This document shows, in pieces, positions 54,026 to 62,530 of a stretch of 64,000 nucleotides of DNA. How positions within the stretch are numbered: the first letter of the stretch is position 1; every line of letters begins with the position of its first letter. Location of the stretch: NCBI RefSeq assembly GCF_014650435.1, contig NZ_BMUY01000003.1, forward strand, positions 248,001-312,000, in the 5' to 3' direction. Origin of the DNA: Streptomyces tendae. GTDB lineage: Bacteria > Actinomycetota > Actinomycetes > Streptomycetales > Streptomycetaceae. The translations under genes and the position numbers were made by a program. The notes beneath the pieces are model-generated. The model did not search any database. It was not told the DNA's origin and saw only the letters and a program-made list of their open reading frames with translations.

Positions 54026-55279
54026 GTGACGGCGGAGCCGAGGGTGCTGCGGCGCGACGAGTGGGACACGTGGTACGGGACGCTGATCCGTGCCTTCGGC
54101 GGTATTCCGGAGCCGGCCGAGGAGGTGGAGCTGTTCCGGGAGCTGACGCGGGTCGACCGGTCGATCGGGATCTGGGAAGGCGAGGGTGGGGGCGACGGCG
54201 AGGGCGGCGAGTGCGTCGGGACGGCGGGGGCCTACGCCTTCGGGATGACCGTGCCGGGCGGTGCGCGGGTGCCCACGGCGGGCGTCACGATGGTGAGCGT
54301 CGCCGCCACGCACCGGCGCCGGGGTGTCCTGACGTCGATGATGCGGCGGCAGCTGGACGACGTACGGGCCTGGGGCGAGCCGCTGGCCGTACTGACGGCC
54401 TCGGAGCCGGCGATCTACGGCCGGTTCGGGTACGGCGCCGCGACCTTCGTGCTCAACGCGGAGATCGACACGAGCCGGGTCCGGCTGTCCGTGCCGGCCG
54501 GCACGGATGACGTACGGCTGCGGTACGAGGCGCCCGCGGACGTCCTCGACGCGTGCGAGGAGGTGTACGCGCGGCTGGTGCCGGGGCGGCCGGGGATGCT
54601 GGCCCGGCAGCCCGGCTGGGAGCGGCTGGCGCTGCTGGACCCGGAGAGCGGTCGGGACGGCGCCTCGCCCCTGCAGTGCGTGCTCGCCCGGCGGGGCGGC
54701 GAGGTCACCGGGTACGCGCGGTTCCGGGTGCGGCCGGCCTGGGGGTCGGAGGGTCCCAAGGGCACGGTGGTCCTCGACGACCTGGCCGGACTCGACCCGG
54801 CGACCGAGGCGGCGCTCTGGCGCTTCCTATTCGGCATCGACCTGACCTCCACGCTGGCGTTGCGGGGGCGGCCGGTCGACGAGGCGTGGCAGTACCAGGT
54901 CTCGGACGTCCGGCGGTGCCGGCCGGAGCTGCGGGACGCGCTGTACGTACGGCTGGTGGACGTGGGGGCGGCGCTCGCGGCGCGGACCTACCAGGCGCCG
55001 GTGGACGTGGTGTTCGAGATCGAGGACGCGTTCTGCCCCTGGAACGCGGGGCGTTGGCGGCTCAGCGGCGACGCGAAGGGGGCGTCGTGCGAGCGTACGT
55101 CGGACCCGGCCGAACTCGCGCTTTCCGTACGGGAGTTGGGGTCGGCGTACCTCGGGGGTGTGAGTCTGGGTTCGCTGGGGGCGGCCGGGCGGGTGCGCGA
55201 GGTGCGGGCCGGTGCGCTGGCGGCGGCGTCGGTGGGGTTCGGGTCGGACGTGGCGCCGTGGCTGCCGCACGGGTTCTGA
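54026..55279 (+). CDS. Eis-like GNAT N-acetyltransferase
   Basis: 417 residues from the GTG at 54026 (VTAEPRVLRRDEWDTWY), with GAGG eight bases before; ATGs at 53987 and 53996 are alternatives. N-terminal GNAT fold: GVTMVSVAATHRRRGVLTSMMRRQLDDV (acetyl-CoA motif RRRGV), LTASEPAIYGRFGYGAAT. A second GNAT-like part and an SCP2-like C-terminal region follow (LRLVD...GRWRLSGDAKG, ELGSAYLGGVSLGSLGAAGRV), and it ends in LPHGF, the free C-terminus acting as catalytic base in this family. Enhanced intracellular survival proteins acetylate amines such as aminoglycosides; the substrate here is unknown. Confidence 0.9.
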   Translation: MTAEPRVLRRDEWDTWYGTLIRAFGGIPEPAEEVELFRELTRVDRSIGIWEGEGGGDGEGGECVGTAGAYAFGMTVPGGARVPTAGVTMVSVAATHRRRGVLTSMMRRQLDDVRAWGEPLAVLTASEPAIYGRFGYGAATFVLNAEIDTSRVRLSVPAGTDDVRLRYEAPADVLDACEEVYARLVPGRPGMLARQPGWERLALLDPESGRDGASPLQCVLARRGGEVTGYARFRVRPAWGSEGPKGTVVLDDLAGLDPATEAALWRFLFGIDLTSTLALRGRPVDEAWQYQVSDVRRCRPELRDALYVRLVDVGAALAARTYQAPVDVVFEIEDAFCPWNAGRWRLSGDAKGASCERTSDPAELALSVRELGSAYLGGVSLGSLGAAGRVREVRAGALAAASVGFGSDVAPWLPHGF

Positions 55280-55289
55280 GCGCGGGCTC

Positions 55290-56156
55290 CTACCGTTTCT
55301 GACAGGTGGGGCACCAGAAGAGGTTGCGGGCGGCGAGGTCGGCGGTGCGGACCGGGCTGCCGCAGAGGTGGCAGGGCTGGTTCGCCCGGCGGTAGACGTA
55401 GACCTCGCCGCCGTGGTCGTCGACGCGGGGCGGGCGGCCCATGGCCTCGGGGGTGTGCTCGGGGCGGACGGTGTCGATGCGGTTGTTCCGCACGCCCTCG
55501 CGCATGAGGGCGGTGAGGTCCTGCCAGATCGCGTCCCACTCGGCGCGGGTGAGGTCCTTGCCGGGGCGGTACGGGTCGATGCCGTGGCGGAAGAGGACCT
55601 CGGCGCGGTAGACGTTTCCGACGCCGGCGATGACCTTCTGGTCCATGAGCAGGGCGGCGACGGTGGTGCGGCTGCGGGAGATCCGGCGGCGGGCGGCCTC
55701 CGGGTCGGCGTCCGGGCGCAGGGGGTCGGGGCCGAGGCGGTCGTGTATCGCCTGCTTCTCCGGGGCCGTGATCAGGGCGCAGGTGGTGGGGCCGCGGAGG
55801 TCGACGTACGCGGTGTCGTTCGCGAGGCGGAGGCGGACGGTGTCCGTGGGCGGGGGCGCGGGGGCCGGGCCGAAGGTGACCTTGCCGAAGAGGCCGAGGT
55901 GGATGTGGACCCAGGCGGGGCTTTCCGCCGTGTCCTTGGCGGCGTCCTCGGCGGCGTGCTCGGCTGCCTGCTCGGCTGCGCCGAAGCCCAGGAAGAGGTG
56001 CTTGCCGTGGGCGTCGGCGGTGGTCAGGACGGTGCGGTCGAGGAGGGCGGCGGAGTCGGCGAACTTGCCCTGGGGGCTGGTGACGTGGACTGCCGTCCGG
56101 GCGAAGGCGGCGGTGTAGTCCTCGGCCAGTCGGTGAATCGTGTGGCCCTCTGGCAC
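55290..56156 (-). CDS. Fpg/Nei-family DNA glycosylase
   Basis: 288 residues from the GTG at 56156 (VPEGHTIHRLAEDY), after AAAGGA. After removal of Met, Pro2 and Glu3 are the catalytic residues. The helix-two-turn-helix motif is in ALLMDQKVIAGVGNVYRAEVLFRHGIDP. The zinc finger CHLCGSPVRT...FWCPTCQKR is complete with four cysteines. Nei-type (EGHTIH) rather than Fpg-type N-terminus suggests removal of oxidised pyrimidines and AP-lyase activity. The frame is open far upstream through the tandem repeat, which is not part of the protein. An insert AAEQAAEHAAEDAAKDTAES (near 60-80) is a low-complexity loop. Confidence 0.92.
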   Translation of the reverse strand: MPEGHTIHRLAEDYTAAFARTAVHVTSPQGKFADSAALLDRTVLTTADAHGKHLFLGFGAAEQAAEHAAEDAAKDTAESPAWVHIHLGLFGKVTFGPAPAPPPTDTVRLRLANDTAYVDLRGPTTCALITAPEKQAIHDRLGPDPLRPDADPEAARRRISRSRTTVAALLMDQKVIAGVGNVYRAEVLFRHGIDPYRPGKDLTRAEWDAIWQDLTALMREGVRNNRIDTVRPEHTPEAMGRPPRVDDHGGEVYVYRRANQPCHLCGSPVRTADLAARNLFWCPTCQKR

Positions 56157-56745
56157 GGGTCTGTCCTTTCCTTGCGGGGTGCTCCGCCGGGTCTTTTCCT
56201 TGCCTTTGCCCACCCGCCCACCCGACTCGGTGGGTCGAGAGGCTCGACTTGCCGCGGGGCTCCGCCCCGCACCCCGGCGGGGACTCCGTCCCCTGCACCC
56301 CTGCGGGCCCGTTTCCCGACCCGGTGGGTTCGCGTCCCCGCCGGGCGACTTGCCCGGCGGAGAGGCGTGACCGCCCGGCAAGTTCGCGCCCCTGCCGCGC
56401 CGCGTGCACGGCGGGCAGACGTGGCCACCCGGCAAGTTCGCGCCCCTGCCGCGCCGCGTGCATGGCGGGGAGGCGTGGCCGCCCGGTGCGTTCGCGTCCC
56501 CGCCGCGTGCACGGCGGGCGGGCGTCGCCACCCGGCAGGTTCGTGTCCCTGCCGGGCGGCGTACATGGCGGGGAGGCGTGACCGCCCGGTGCGATCGCGT
56601 CCCCGCCGCGCCGCCTGCACGACGGACAGGCGTCGCCACCCGGCAGGTTCGCGTCCCCGCTGCGCGGTGTGCACGGCGGGCACCGTCGCCCGGCAGGTTC
56701 GCGGGCCGGCCGGCGGGCCGCTCCCGAGGGAGGCGGCCGGGGTCC
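56157..56745. repeat. 589-base gene-free region dominated by a 54-base tandem repeat
   Basis: 56361-56709 is a minisatellite with six full units: 56361-56414, 56415-56468, 56469-56517 (49 bases), 56518-56571, 56572-56625, 56626-56679, then a partial one to 56709. All share CGCCCGGCA/GGTTCGCG, then TGCACGGCGG-like blocks. Units alternate in two types (starting GGAGGCGTG-CCGCCC and GCAGGCGTCGCCACCC), so the true period is 108. Weaker related sequence extends back to ~56310. Four other frames are open because the unit is a multiple of three and GC-rich, but no conserved protein is seen. No A+T-rich promoter is apparent for rpiB or the glycosylase here. Confidence 0.85.
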
Positions 56746-57231
56746 TTACTGCTGGGGGTGGTGGGGCGGGATCGGCGGGAGGTCGCCCGTCGTTTCGTAG
56801 GACGTGAGCATGTCGATGCGGCGGATGTGGCGTTCGTCGCCGGAGAACGGGGTGGCGAGGAAGGTCTCGACGAACTTCGTCGCCTCGTCCTGCGTGTGCA
56901 TGCGGGCGCCGACCGCGACGACGTTGGCGTTGTTGTGCTGGCGGCCCAGCGACGCCGTCTCCTCGCTCCAGGCCAGCGCCGCGCGCACGCCCTTCACCTT
57001 GTTCGCCGCGATCTGCTCGCCGTTGCCGGAGCCGCCGATCACGATGCCGAGGGCGCCCTGGTCCGCGGCCGTGCGCTCGGCGGCGCGCAGGCAGAAGGGC
57101 GGGTAGTCGTCCTGGGCGTCGTAGATGTGCGGGCCGCAGTCGACGGGCTCGTGCCCCGCCGTCTTGAGCCATTCGACGAGATGGTTCTTGAGTTCGAAGC
57201 CCGCATGGTCCGAGCCGAGATACACGCGCAT
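56746..57231 (-). CDS. rpiB: ribose-5-phosphate isomerase B
   Basis: 161 residues. Interconverts ribose-5-phosphate and ribulose-5-phosphate. MRVYLGSDHAGFELKNHLVEWL, GGSGNGEQIAANKVKGVRAAL and NNANVVAVGARM are the family signatures. GGSGNGEQ with Glu instead of a Cys marks the actinobacterial RpiB subtype, as in the M. tuberculosis enzyme. ATG at 57231. The ~20-residue C-terminal Pro/His tail is unusual. Confidence 0.95.
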   Translation of the reverse strand: MRVYLGSDHAGFELKNHLVEWLKTAGHEPVDCGPHIYDAQDDYPPFCLRAAERTAADQGALGIVIGGSGNGEQIAANKVKGVRAALAWSEETASLGRQHNNANVVAVGARMHTQDEATKFVETFLATPFSGDERHIRRIDMLTSYETTGDLPPIPPHHPQQ

Positions 57232-57438
57232 GCGTCGAGTGTGACACGCGGACCAAGGCGCGGACGCTTCGGGTGGCGGCCATGAGAAAGGCTCGTGAAA
57301 CTATGGAAGCTCAGGGAAAGCTCAAGTAACGATCCGGATTCAAAGGTTCCCGAATCCGTTCACCTCCGTTTCACTGGTCCGGCTCGTACACCGCTCGTAC
57401 GGGAAAGTGCTCGACCGGCGCAAAGGAAACCTCCCCCC

Positions 57439-58896
57439 ATGACTTCGCAGCCGACCTTGACCAAGCCCGAGGAGGGGCCCGCGGGCTCCTCAGGACCCGG
57501 GTCCGGGCTCCAGGCCGGGCTCAAGAACCGCCACCTCTCGATGATCGCCATCGGCGGCGTCATCGGGGCCGGGCTGTTCGTGGGCTCCAGCTCCGGGATC
57601 GCCACCGCGGGACCCGGCATCCTCCTCTCGTACGCCCTCGTCGGCACGCTCGTGGTGCTGGTGATGCGGATGCTCGGGGAGATGTCGGCCGCCAATCCGA
57701 CCTCCGGGTCGTTCTCCGCCCATGCCGACCGGGCGCTCGGGCCCTGGGCCGGGTTCTCCATCGGCTGGCTCTACTGGTTCTTCTGGGTCGTGGTGCTGGC
57801 CGTGGAGGCGACGGCCGGGGCGAAGATCCTGGAAGGGTGGATCCCCGCCGTGCCGCAGTGGGGGTGGGCGCTGATCGTGATGGTCGTGCTGACCGCCACC
57901 AACCTCGCCTCCGTCGGCTCCTACGGCGAGTTCGAGTTCTGGTTCGCCGGGATCAAGGTCGTCGCCATCGCCGCGTTCATCGTGGTCGGCGGGCTGGCCG
58001 TCTTCGGCGTACTGCCCGGTGTGGACAGCGAGCAGGCGGGGCTGGGGAATCTGACCGAGCACGGCGGGTTCCTGCCGAACGGGGCCGGGGCCATCCTCAC
58101 CGGTGTGCTGCTCGTGGTGTTCTCGTTCATGGGCAGCGAGATCCCCACCCTCGCCGCCGGTGAGTCCGAGGACCCGCAGCGGGCCGTCACCAAGGCGACC
58201 AACAGCATCATCTGGCGCATCGCCGTCTTCTACCTCGGCTCCATCTTCGTGGTGATCGCGCTGCTGCCCTGGGACTCGCAGTCGATCGTCGACAAGGGCT
58301 CGTACGTCGCCGCGCTGGACTCGCTCGGCATCGCGAACGCCGGTCAGATCATGAACTTCATCGTGCTGACGTCCGTGCTGTCCTGTCTGAACTCCGGGCT
58401 CTACACCGCTTCCCGCATGGCCTTCTCGCTGGGTGAGCGCGGTGACGCGCCGCGCGCCTTCGCCCGCACCACCCGGCGCGGGGTGCCGCGGACGGCGATC
58501 CTGGTGTCGGTGGTGTTCGGCTTCGTCGCCGTCTTCTTCAACTACGAGTTCCCGGACTCCGTCTTCCTCTTCCTGGTCAACTCCTCCGGCGCCGTGGCCC
58601 TCTTCGTGTGGCTGGTGATCTGCTTCTCGCAGCTGCGGATGCGCCGGATCATCCAGGCCGAGGCGCCGGAGAGGCTGGTGGTGCGGATGTGGCTGTTCCC
58701 CTATCTGACCTGGGCCGCCGCCGCCCTGATCGTCTTCGTGCTGGGCTACATGCTGACCGACACCGAGCACGACGGGCGCACCACGGTGCTGCTGTCGCTG
58801 CTGGTCGCCGCGCTGGTCCTCGTCGTCGCCTTCGTCAAGCAGCGGATCGCCAAGCGCCGGATCGCCGCGCGCGGGGCCGCCGCCGAGAAGGGCTAA
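57439..58896 (+). CDS. amino acid permease (APC superfamily)
   Basis: 485 residues from the ATG at 57439 (MTSQPTLTKPEEG), AAAGGA about 13 bases earlier; the frame is open upstream to 57295 without conservation. Twelve membrane segments. The AAT-family signature is [38 protein letters not shown], with [39 protein letters not shown] and [15 protein letters not shown]. Import of an amino acid such as GABA or an aromatic is likely; the substrate is not readable. A closely related permease is encoded at 59891. Confidence 0.93.
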   Translation: MTSQPTLTKPEEGPAGSSGPGSGLQAGLKNRHLSMIAIGGVIGAGLFVGSSSGIATAGPGILLSYALVGTLVVLVMRMLGEMSAANPTSGSFSAHADRALGPWAGFSIGWLYWFFWVVVLAVEATAGAKILEGWIPAVPQWGWALIVMVVLTATNLASVGSYGEFEFWFAGIKVVAIAAFIVVGGLAVFGVLPGVDSEQAGLGNLTEHGGFLPNGAGAILTGVLLVVFSFMGSEIPTLAAGESEDPQRAVTKATNSIIWRIAVFYLGSIFVVIALLPWDSQSIVDKGSYVAALDSLGIANAGQIMNFIVLTSVLSCLNSGLYTASRMAFSLGERGDAPRAFARTTRRGVPRTAILVSVVFGFVAVFFNYEFPDSVFLFLVNSSGAVALFVWLVICFSQLRMRRIIQAEAPERLVVRMWLFPYLTWAAAALIVFVLGYMLTDTEHDGRTTVLLSLLVAALVLVVAFVKQRIAKRRIAARGAAAEKG

Positions 58897-58907
58897 GCGC
58901 TCCTGGA

Positions 58908-58959
58908 CGAGAGAGGGGCCCGCCGGATCGCTGCTGCGATCCGGCGGGCCCCTCTCTCG
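58908..58959. terminator. bidirectional terminator between permease and bioY
   Basis: Perfect inverted repeat with 24-base arms (58908-58931 and 58936-58959) and a TGCT loop. 11 bases from the permease stop and 15 from the bioY stop. Confidence 0.9.
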
Positions 58960-58974
58960 TGGGCCTGCGGCCCG

Positions 58975-59559
58975 CTACCGCTTGTCGACCAGCTTCCAGG
59001 CGGTGGGCAGGACGCCCATCGCCAGCGCGGCCTTGAGCGCGTCGCCGATCAGGAACGGGGTGAGGCCGGCCGCGATCGCGGCGGTGAGGGACATGTCGGC
59101 GGCGAGGGCCAGGTAGGGCACACCGACGGCGTAGATGATCGCCTCGCCGAGCAGCATCGTGCCGGCCGTGCGCAGCACCGAGCGGTCGGCGCCGCGGCGG
59201 GCCAGGGCGCCCACGACCGTGACGGCGAGCAGCATGCCGAAGACGTAGCCGAGGGAGGGGGCGGCGGTGCCGGAGCCGCCCTCCGCGAACCACGGCATGC
59301 CCGCCATGCCGACCAGGGCGTACAGCGCGAGGGAGAGCAGGCCGCGGCGGGCGCCGAGCGCGGTGCCGACGAGCAGGGCCGCGAAGGTCTGGCCGGTCAC
59401 CGGCACCGGGGAGCCGGGCACGGGCACCGCGATCTGGGCCGCGACGCCGGTGAGTACGGCGCCGCCCGCCACGAGCGCGACGTCCCGGACTCGGGAGGAG
59501 GGGATGAGGTCGGCGAGGACCTGCCCGGAGCGGCGGGCGGATACGGCAGCGGTGCTCAT
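58975..59559 (-). CDS. bioY: biotin transporter substrate-binding component BioY
   Basis: 194 residues, six membrane segments. Family motifs AVLTGVAAQIAVPVPGSPVPVTGQTFAALLVG, LGARRGLLSLALYALVGMAGMPWFA, GGSGTAAPSLGYVFG and GLTPFLIGDALKAALA. It binds biotin at the membrane as the S unit of an ECF transporter; no BioMN genes are adjacent, so it probably uses shared energy modules. ATG after GGAG. A dyad centred on GACATGTC (about 59577-59591, flanked by GGTGT/ACACC) lies just upstream and could be an operator. Confidence 0.93.
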   Translation of the reverse strand: MSTAAVSARRSGQVLADLIPSSRVRDVALVAGGAVLTGVAAQIAVPVPGSPVPVTGQTFAALLVGTALGARRGLLSLALYALVGMAGMPWFAEGGSGTAAPSLGYVFGMLLAVTVVGALARRGADRSVLRTAGTMLLGEAIIYAVGVPYLALAADMSLTAAIAAGLTPFLIGDALKAALAMGVLPTAWKLVDKR

Positions 59560-59890
59560 GGGGACTCCGCGGTGGTGTGGACATGTCGGGACACCGCGAC
59601 GCTATCCCAGCGTCCGGGGCCGATCACCAGCAGCGCTCGACAAAGGCCCACGCGTGGGCTTGGTGGGCTCCCGACAAAGGGCGCGGGATACACGCGAACT
59701 CGGGTGACACCGGTCACCGAGGGGACGAGGCGGGCGTCACCAGTAAGCGGAATATTGCATTCGGATGATCACATTCCGTATCCGGGACGTCCGTATCGTG
59801 GGCAGCCGCTGTCGCCGGGCGGCACGAGACCCGAAACTGTGGGCGCTTTTGCCCTGCCCCAAGCCCCCCACGCATTGGACGAGCCGCTCG
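59560..59890. promoter_or_regulatory. 331-base divergent control region between bioY and the second permease
   Basis: Contains the GACATGTC dyad near bioY, the inverted repeat GGTGAC-ACCG-GTCACC at 59703-59718, and CGGAAT (59748-59753) mirrored by ATTCCG (59773-59778) in an AT-richer stretch. The last is 113-143 bases before the permease ATG and is a candidate operator. None matches a regulator I can name. Confidence 0.4.
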
Positions 59891-61276
59891 ATGTCCAACA
59901 GCACCACCACCGAGGCGCCCCAGCAGCCGGTGGACTCCTCCCTCTCCCACGGCCTCAAGCAGCGCCACCTGTCGATGATCGCCCTCGGCGGGGTGATCGG
60001 CGCCGGGCTGTTCGTCGGCTCGGGCGCCGGTATCGCCGCCGCCGGGCCCTCGATCGTCGTCGCCTACACGCTCTCCGGTCTCCTCGTGATGCTGGTGATG
60101 CGGATGCTGGGCGAGATGTCCGCCGCGTATCCGTCCTCCGGTTCCTTCTCCGCCCATGCCGAGCGGGCGATCGGCCCGTGGGCCGGCTTCACCGCGGGCT
60201 GGGCGTTCTGGGTGCTGCTGTGCACGGCCGTCGGCCTGGAGGGCATCGGTGCCGCCCAGATCGTGCACGGCTGGCTGCCGGGCACGCCCGAGTGGGCTTG
60301 GGTGGCGCTGTTCATGGTGGTGTTCTGCGGCACGAACCTGGCCGCCGTGAAGAACTTCGGCGAGTTCGAGTTCTGGTTCGCCGCCCTCAAGGTCGGCGCG
60401 ATCTCGCTCTTCCTGGTGCTGGGCGTGCTGGCGATCTGCGGCGTCCTGCCGGGCAGCGACTCCCCCGGCACCTCCCACCTGGGCGACTTCCTGCCCAACG
60501 GCGGCAACGGTCTGATCATCGGCCTGCTCGCCTCGGTGTTCGCCTACGGCGGCCTGGAGACGGTGACCATCGCGGCCGCCGAGTCGGAGAACCCGGTCAA
60601 GGGCGTGGCGAGTGCCGTGCGGACGGCGATGTGGCGCATCGCGCTGTTCTACATCGGCTCGATGGCGGTCATCGTGACCCTGGTCCCGTGGGACTCCCCC
60701 GAGGTCGTCGAGAAGGGCCCGTACGTCGCGGCCCTCGACGAGCTGGGCATCCCGGGTGCGGGCCAGCTCATGAACGTCGTGGTCCTGGTCGCGCTGCTGA
60801 GCGCGATGAACGCCAACATCTACGGCGCCTCACGCATCGGTTACTCGCTGGTCGAGCGCGGCCAGGGCCCGAAGGCGCTGGGCCGGGTGTCGGGCGGGGT
60901 GCCGCGGGTCGCGGTGCTGGTCTCCTCCCTCTTCGGCTTCGGCTGCGTGCTGCTCAGCTACTGGCGGCCGGACGACGTCTTCTCCTGGCTGCTGAACATG
61001 ATCGGCGCGGTCATCCTGGTCGTCTGGATCTTCATCGCCGCCGCGCAGCTGCGGCTGCGGCGCCGTCTGGAGCGGGAGGCGCCCGAGAAGCTGGTCGTGC
61101 GCATGTGGGGCTTCCCGTGGCTGACCTGGGTGGCGCTGGCGGGCATGGCCGCGGTGTTCGTGCTGATGGCCCGCGAGCCGGACACCCGGGTGCAGCTGTA
61201 CTCGACGGGCGGGATGACGCTGGCCCTGGCGGCCGTCGGCTACGCCCGGCAGCGGCGGGGAGCGGCCCGGCGCTAG
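59891..61276 (+). CDS. amino acid permease (APC superfamily), paralogue of the upstream one
   Basis: 461 residues from the ATG at 59891 ([12 protein letters not shown]). Same architecture as the gene at 57439: [84 protein letters not shown], and a C-terminal [20 protein letters not shown] that is almost the same as ERLVVRMWLFPYLTW in the other. About twelve membrane segments. Substrate unknown. The two genes are likely the result of an old tandem duplication with bioY between. Confidence 0.92.
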   Translation: MSNSTTTEAPQQPVDSSLSHGLKQRHLSMIALGGVIGAGLFVGSGAGIAAAGPSIVVAYTLSGLLVMLVMRMLGEMSAAYPSSGSFSAHAERAIGPWAGFTAGWAFWVLLCTAVGLEGIGAAQIVHGWLPGTPEWAWVALFMVVFCGTNLAAVKNFGEFEFWFAALKVGAISLFLVLGVLAICGVLPGSDSPGTSHLGDFLPNGGNGLIIGLLASVFAYGGLETVTIAAAESENPVKGVASAVRTAMWRIALFYIGSMAVIVTLVPWDSPEVVEKGPYVAALDELGIPGAGQLMNVVVLVALLSAMNANIYGASRIGYSLVERGQGPKALGRVSGGVPRVAVLVSSLFGFGCVLLSYWRPDDVFSWLLNMIGAVILVVWIFIAAAQLRLRRRLEREAPEKLVVRMWGFPWLTWVALAGMAAVFVLMAREPDTRVQLYSTGGMTLALAAVGYARQRRGAARR

Positions 61277-61333
61277 CCCGACGTCAGGCCACCGTCAGGG
61301 CCCGCCCCGGTCCCGGCGTCCAGACTTCTCCCG

Positions 61334-61365
61334 AGGGCCCCCGCACGGACACGTGCGGGGGCCCT
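61334..61365 (+). terminator. terminator after the second permease
   Basis: AGGGCCCCCGCAC (61334-61346) and GTGCGGGGGCCCT (61353-61365), a perfect 13-base stem with a 6-base loop and TT following. Confidence 0.85.
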
Positions 61366-61423
61366 TTCGTCTGCGTCGGACCGCCCCTCCACGCCTTCGG
61401 GACCTCTTGCTGCTAGCGTGCAG

Positions 61424-61440
61424 TTGCAAGCCTTTTGCAA
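61424..61440. promoter_or_regulatory. Nur box (nickel-responsive operator) of sodF
   Basis: TTGCAA-GCCTT-TTGCAA, 24 bases before the sodF ATG. This is exactly the tTGCaa-N5-ttGCAA operator reported for Nur, the nickel-binding Fur-family repressor of sodF in S. coelicolor. The site lies in the promoter/leader and should block sodF when nickel allows use of the Ni-SOD. Confidence 0.85.
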
Positions 61441-61463
61441 TAAGAGGTCTGAGGGGATCCGCC

Positions 61464-62105
61464 ATGTCCGTCTACACGCTTCCTGAACTGCCGTACGACT
61501 ACTCCGCGCTGGCGCCCGTGATCAGCCCCGAGATCATCGAGCTGCACCACGACAAGCACCACGCGGCCTACGTCAAGGGCGCCAACGACACACTCGAGCA
61601 GCTCGCCGAGGCGCGGGACAAGGAGACGTGGGGCTCGATCAACGGCCTGGAGAAGAACCTGGCCTTCCACCTCTCCGGCCACATCCTGCACTCGATCTAC
61701 TGGCACAACATGACCGGCGACGGCGGCGGCGAGCCCCTGGCCGCCGACGGTGTCGGTGACCTCGCCGACGCGATCGCCGAGTCCTTCGGCTCCTTCGCCG
61801 GATTCAAGGCGCAGCTGACCAAGGCCGCCGCGACCACCCAGGGTTCGGGCTGGGGCGTGCTGGCGTACGAGCCGCTGAGCGGCCGGCTGATCGTCGAGCA
61901 GATCTACGACCACCAGGGCAACGTCGGTCAGGGCTCCACCCCGATCCTGGTCTTCGACGCCTGGGAGCACGCCTTCTACCTGCAGTACAAGAACCAGAAG
62001 GTCGACTTCATCGACGCCATGTGGGCCGTCGTCAACTGGCAGGACGTGGCCAGGCGCTACGAGGCCGCCAAGTCCCGCACCAACACCCTGCTGCTGGCCC
62101 CCTGA
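61464..62105 (+). CDS. sodF: iron/zinc-type superoxide dismutase
   Basis: 213 residues from the ATG at 61464, after GAGGGGA. Detoxifies superoxide in the cytosol. Metal ligands fit the Fe/Mn-SOD family: His28 in [10 protein letters not shown], His76 in GHILHSIYW, and Asp and His in [32 protein letters not shown] is the dimer-interface region. In Streptomyces this enzyme is the nickel-repressed alternative to the Ni-SOD; the operator immediately upstream agrees with this. Confidence 0.96.
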   Translation: MSVYTLPELPYDYSALAPVISPEIIELHHDKHHAAYVKGANDTLEQLAEARDKETWGSINGLEKNLAFHLSGHILHSIYWHNMTGDGGGEPLAADGVGDLADAIAESFGSFAGFKAQLTKAAATTQGSGWGVLAYEPLSGRLIVEQIYDHQGNVGQGSTPILVFDAWEHAFYLQYKNQKVDFIDAMWAVVNWQDVARRYEAAKSRTNTLLLAP

Positions 62106-62170
62106 GAGCCGGCCCCCGATCGCCCTGCCTCGTGATCGTCTTCTCAACCTTCACCGGGCAGGCGGAATGA

Positions 62171-62209
62171 GGAGAGCCCCCGCGAGGACGTGACTCGCGG
62201 GGGCTCTCC
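62171..62209 (+). terminator. sodF terminator
   Basis: GGAGAGCCCCCGCGAG (62171-62186) and CTCGCGGGGGCTCTCC (62194-62209), a perfect 16-base stem with a 7-base loop. Confidence 0.85.
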
Positions 62210-62310
62210 GTCTCCCCGACGGTCCTTGCCGTCTCCCCCGGTGGTCCTTCCCGTCTCGCCCGTCGGTCGCCGTCTGGGCAGGGCGGTGCCGCTTTGCTAG
62301 CTTCGAACAC

Positions 62311-62403
62311 ATGGTTGCCCAGGCCCGGAACTTCACGTCGCGTCGCTATGTCGACCTGCGACGCCAGGGCACCGCCACCTGTCGCCGTCCTCGCGTGAGC
62401 TGA
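62311..62403 (+). CDS. putative leader peptide upstream of the ROK gene
   Basis: 30-codon frame, MVAQARNFTSRRYVDLRRQG then TATCRRPRVS. The stretch TSRR-Y/H-VDLRR-x-x-x-A-x-C is the recurrent pattern of actinobacterial short leader peptides placed before sulfur-, transport- and regulator genes. It ends 127 bases before the regulator ATG. It could couple translation to transcription of the next gene; no attenuator stem was demonstrated. Confidence 0.65.
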   Translation: MVAQARNFTSRRYVDLRRQGTATCRRPRVS

Positions 62404-62530
62404 CGGGGCACCACACCCGGGTGCACCCGTCGCACGAGTCAGCAGATCCGTGAGGCGGGCGGGGTGGAACCGGCGCGCCTCCGACCGATCAGACGGCGCA
62501 GTGTCGGACCGTTCCGGAGGAGAACCACCC

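Noticed and set aside
56249..56639. Protein-coding frames through the 54-base repeats, including one continuous with the DNA glycosylase
   Set aside because: Several frames are open on both strands simply because unit length is a multiple of three; the glycosylase N-terminus needs Pro2-Glu3 at 56156.
56361..56709. CRISPR array suspected from regular repeats
   Set aside because: The units are contiguous without unique spacers, units themselves diverge, and there are no cas genes; it is a minisatellite.
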